Of a stretch of 14,310 bases of DNA, positions 13,809-14,310 are shown piece after piece. Each line of letters starts with the position of its first letter. Within the stretch, counting starts at the first letter, position 1. This stretch comes from Paenibacillaceae bacterium UBA6304 (lineage in GTDB: Bacteria > Bacillota > Bacilli > Paenibacillales > Paenibacillaceae). The translations under genes were made by a program, and so were the position numbers. The DNA lies in assembly GCA_002439285.1 (NCBI GenBank), contig DJTQ01000289.1, positions 1 to 14,310 on the forward strand, given 5' to 3'. The notes under the pieces were generated by a model. It did not search any database, was not told the DNA's origin, and was given only the letters and a program-made list of their open reading frames with translations.

Positions 13809-14310
13809 TCATGATACACTCTGAAGCAGCTCGCTCACCGTCACCAGCTCATATCCTTCCGCGGTCAGCTCGGAGACTAGAATACGAACAGCCTCCACAG
13901 TCTGTGACCGGTCATCGTAACCATCGTGAAAAATCAAAATACTTCCCGGTCTTACCTGCTCCCGCGTTTTGTCGACAATATGCCCAACCCCCGGCATTTC
14001 CCAATCCGTTGCCTCCCCGTTAAGGGCCCCAATGGCCTTGTAGCCAAATTCTCCGACAACTTCCGCCACCTCTTCGTTATAGGCGAAAAATGGCGGACGG
14101 AACACTTGCGGAGAAGAGCCGACAAGTGTCTTGATCATCTTGTCGGTCCGAAGCAGTTCCTCCCTGCACTCCGTTTTGTTAAGCTCAGGCAGGCTGGGAT
14201 GCGTATAAGTATGGTTTCCAATCTCATGTCCCTGTTTATGAGCTACCTTTACCCATTCCGGATTCAGCTCCATTTGGCTGCCAATCATAAAGAAGGTAGC
14301 CTTTGCGCCA
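13809..14310 (-). CDS. Polysaccharide deacetylase (NodB-like), C-terminal part (cut by window edge)
   Basis: The frame is open to the right edge: seven codons (APKATFF) precede the first Met in the window, and ATFFMIGSQM is a conserved core strand of the NodB fold, so the true start lies outside. Visible motifs are the zinc-binding HTYTH inside HEIGNHTYTHPSL (motif 2), RPPFFAYN (motif 3, with Phe and Ala where RxPYG is usual), TDWEMPG (motif 4) and ILIFHDG (motif 5). The catalytic Asp of motif 1 would be upstream. Such enzymes deacetylate peptidoglycan, chitin-type oligosaccharides or other extracellular glycans using a divalent metal. The substrate cannot be told from this fragment, nor whether a signal peptide is present. 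Confidence 0.9.
   Translation of the reverse strand, partial: GAKATFFMIGSQMELNPEWVKVAHKQGHEIGNHTYTHPSLPELNKTECREELLRTDKMIKTLVGSSPQVFRPPFFAYNEEVAEVVGEFGYKAIGALNGEATDWEMPGVGHIVDKTREQVRPGSILIFHDGYDDRSQTVEAVRILVSELTAEGYELVTVSELLQSVS

Noticed and set aside
1..14310. CRISPR array, insertion sequence, tRNA/rRNA or prophage
   Set aside because: No regularly spaced repeats, transposase or integrase motifs, terminal inverted repeats, cloverleaf or rRNA-like segments were seen on either strand.

Overview
The window looks like chromosome of a Gram-positive, endospore-former-type Firmicute, most likely Paenibacillus or a close relative. This is inferred from AGGAGG-type ribosome binding sites, a YesM-type sensor kinase, a CUT1 carbohydrate ABC importer with a lipoprotein binding protein and no local ATPase, a VanZ-family protein, and a TraB/GumN protein with an N-terminal copper-amine-oxidase-like domain. 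Species cannot be fixed from the sequence alone. All genes lie on the minus strand except one, a uridine kinase at 9872-10504. I see no tRNA, rRNA, CRISPR array, insertion sequence or prophage gene, and no intergenic gap above about 230 bp.

Reading in the direction of transcription (right to left), the window opens with the 3' part of a polysaccharide deacetylase gene (13809-14310), closed by a strong terminator. A two-gene cyclic-di-GMP module follows: an MHYT-GGDEF-EAL membrane protein (11646-13655) whose stop codon overlaps the start of a membrane GGDEF diguanylate cyclase (10549-11646) by one base. The plus-strand uridine kinase converges on this pair. Divergent from the kinase is a secreted TraB/GumN-family protein (8388-9644) with its own promoter and terminator.

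The left half is one long minus-strand array: a VanZ-family membrane protein (7693-8220), an OmpR-type response regulator (6896-7588), an overlapping VanS-like histidine kinase (5797-6903), two CUT1 permeases (4791-5696 and 3899-4777), an HlyD-type membrane fusion protein (2681-3856), a solute-binding lipoprotein (1297-2637) and the 5' part of a second, YesM-type sensor kinase (1-1136). Close spacing (13 to about 100 bp) suggests that regulator, transporter and binding protein are expressed together. The kinase at the far left has its own promoter with a candidate CcpA (cre) site and a palindrome.

The most unusual feature is the transporter block. An adaptor of the kind that normally works with exporters sits between the permease and binding-protein genes of what otherwise looks like a sugar importer, and the block is bracketed by two different types of two-component sensor. 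VanZ-like and VanRS-like genes sit side by side upstream, but no vanHAX-type resistance genes are present. This is a plausible uncharacterised envelope-stress or carbohydrate sensing and transport locus; its function is inference from context.
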